Positions 7,082-7,834 of a stretch of 7,834 nucleotides of DNA are shown piece after piece. Each line of letters opens with the position of its first letter. Position 1 is the first letter of the stretch. The position numbers and the translations under genes are program-made. Source of the stretch: Dehalococcoidales bacterium (GTDB lineage Bacteria > Chloroflexota > Dehalococcoidia > Dehalococcoidales > Fen-1064); NCBI GenBank assembly GCA_030667735.1, contig DAOUVG010000058.1:1-7834 (forward strand), in the 5' to 3' direction. The notes below the pieces were generated by a model, which worked only from the letters and a program-made list of their open reading frames with translations, searched no databases and was not told the DNA's origin.

Positions 7082-7834
7082 TCAGAGCAAGCCCTTCTGC
7101 TTGAGCAGTGGTCTTGGGTCCACTATGTGTCTTGAGAACCATTTCCCGGCCGAGGGGTCGCCGAACGCCAGGCCCATTAACTCCGTGAAATATAAGATGG
7201 GAATGCTATATTTCTTACCTGTCTCTCGCGAGATATCTTCCTGAGCTCTGTCCAGGTTGGACTGGCACATCGGGCACCCGGAGACTATGGAATCCGCTCC
7301 GGCCTCCAGTGCCATATCCAGGAGCTTCTGTATCATCTGTTGGGCTACCCGGGGCAGGGTGAGGACGTGTCCTGCCCCACAACAGTCCGTCTTGTATGAC
7401 CAATCCCGGACATCCGCACCCACTGTTTTCATCAGGTTGTCCATTGATTCCGGGTTGTCCGGGTCGGCAACATCGGTGACTCTGGGGGGCCTGGTGATGA
7501 GGCATCCGTAGTAACAGACAACGCTAAGACCCGCGAGCGGTCTGGTTACTTCCGGTAATATCACGTCTTCGCCAACGTCTTCCCAGAAGAAATCGGCGAG
7601 GTGCTTGACCTCGAAGCCTCCCTGGTATTTATCGGCAGCTCCCTCTGTGGTCGTGCCGGCCAGTATCTCTTTCTCTGCCGCTCTCAGTCTTGAATAGCAG
7701 GCAGCACAGGGGACGACGAGGTCCATTCCCGCCTGGCTGGCCAGCCTGAGGTTCCGCTCTGGTAATGCCTGGGCTAACTCATTACTGGTTGCGTGAGCAG
7801 AGGAAGCTCCGCAGCAGTTCCAGTCCTCCAGTTC
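7082..7834 (-). CDS. hdrB: HdrB: heterodisulfide reductase subunit B, CCG-domain protein (5' end outside the window)
   Basis: The minus strand from the window edge is open for 250 codons and ends at TGA 7084-7082. The visible part starts at ELEDWNCCGASSAH, which is the first half of a CCG motif, so an internal ATG at 7726 is not the real start; about 40 N-terminal residues lie beyond the edge. Two CCG (cysteine-rich) domains are seen: the first with CC at visible residues 7-8 and CAAC at 43-46; the second with CYYGC (107-111), DCCGAGH (CC at 151-152) and CPMC (187-190). In methanogen HdrB these cysteines bind two non-cubane [4Fe-4S] clusters that cleave a disulfide. In bacterial complexes the same subunit often serves another acceptor, so the substrate here is open. 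hdrA starts 13 nt later. A separate hdrC, which normally precedes hdrB, would be upstream if present. Cytoplasmic. Confidence 0.94.
   Translation of the reverse strand, partial: ELEDWNCCGASSAHATSNELAQALPERNLRLASQAGMDLVVPCAACYSRLRAAEKEILAGTTTEGAADKYQGGFEVKHLADFFWEDVGEDVILPEVTRPLAGLSVVCYYGCLITRPPRVTDVADPDNPESMDNLMKTVGADVRDWSYKTDCCGAGHVLTLPRVAQQMIQKLLDMALEAGADSIVSGCPMCQSNLDRAQEDISRETGKKYSIPILYFTELMGLAFGDPSAGKWFSRHIVDPRPLLKQKGLL

Noticed and set aside
1..7834. CRISPR array, tRNA, rRNA, insertion sequence or phage genes
   Set aside because: No regularly spaced repeats, no cloverleaf-like sequence, no transposase motifs and no terminal inverted repeats were seen on reading both strands.

Overview
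All recognisable genes in this window lie on the minus strand, so the biological order runs from the right edge to the left. The right three quarters (about 1420 to 7834) is the 3' part of one operon that encodes a heterodisulfide-reductase-type electron-transfer module fused to one-carbon metabolism: hdrB (5' end cut off by the window edge), a very large composite hdrA (1488 residues), mvhD, and metV. Gaps are 13 nt and 19 nt, mvhD and metV overlap by an ATGA, and a rho-independent terminator closes the unit after metV. This gene set matches the known acetogen-type methylene-tetrahydrofolate reductase complex (MetVF with HdrABC and MvhD, described in Moorella). metF and hdrC are not in the window and would be expected upstream of hdrB or elsewhere.

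The most notable feature is that mvhD contains an in-frame UGA at codon 68, exactly where the family has a conserved cysteine (context VAG-UGA-EEGDCH). The frame then continues as a perfect MvhD C-terminal half for 74 more codons and ends in a UGA that overlaps the metV start. A short hairpin with a GGA apical loop lies 20 nt downstream of the UGA, within the spacing used by bacterial SECIS elements. UGA also serves as an ordinary stop at the end of hdrB and mvhD, so this is selenocysteine insertion rather than a reassigned code. A standard ORF caller would cut the gene to 67 residues and miss the second half.

The HdrA is itself unusual: an N-terminal HdrA flavin/Fe-S segment, an inserted GltD/NfnB-like NAD(P)H oxidoreductase module, and then two successive HdrA-like segments ending in a double [4Fe-4S] ferredoxin. 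This predicts direct exchange of electrons with NAD(P)H, with HdrB and MvhD as further partners and MetV as the link to a methylene-THF reductase.

The left quarter (1 to about 1420) is different in character: a decayed ABC-F ATPase fragment (about 973 to 1410) with a damaged Walker A and no Walker B, a decayed HAD-hydrolase N-terminus (about 650 to 835), a short stretch with no recognisable gene, and the N-terminal 146 residues of a MATE-family efflux transporter running off the left edge.

The organism is an anaerobic bacterium using a Wood-Ljungdahl type folate branch and selenocysteine. The style of the MATE, HAD and ABC-F sequences and the HdrA-NfnB fusion suggest Chloroflexota (Dehalococcoidia-like, sediment type), with Desulfobacterota as an alternative; this is an impression from sequence familiarity and not a measured assignment.
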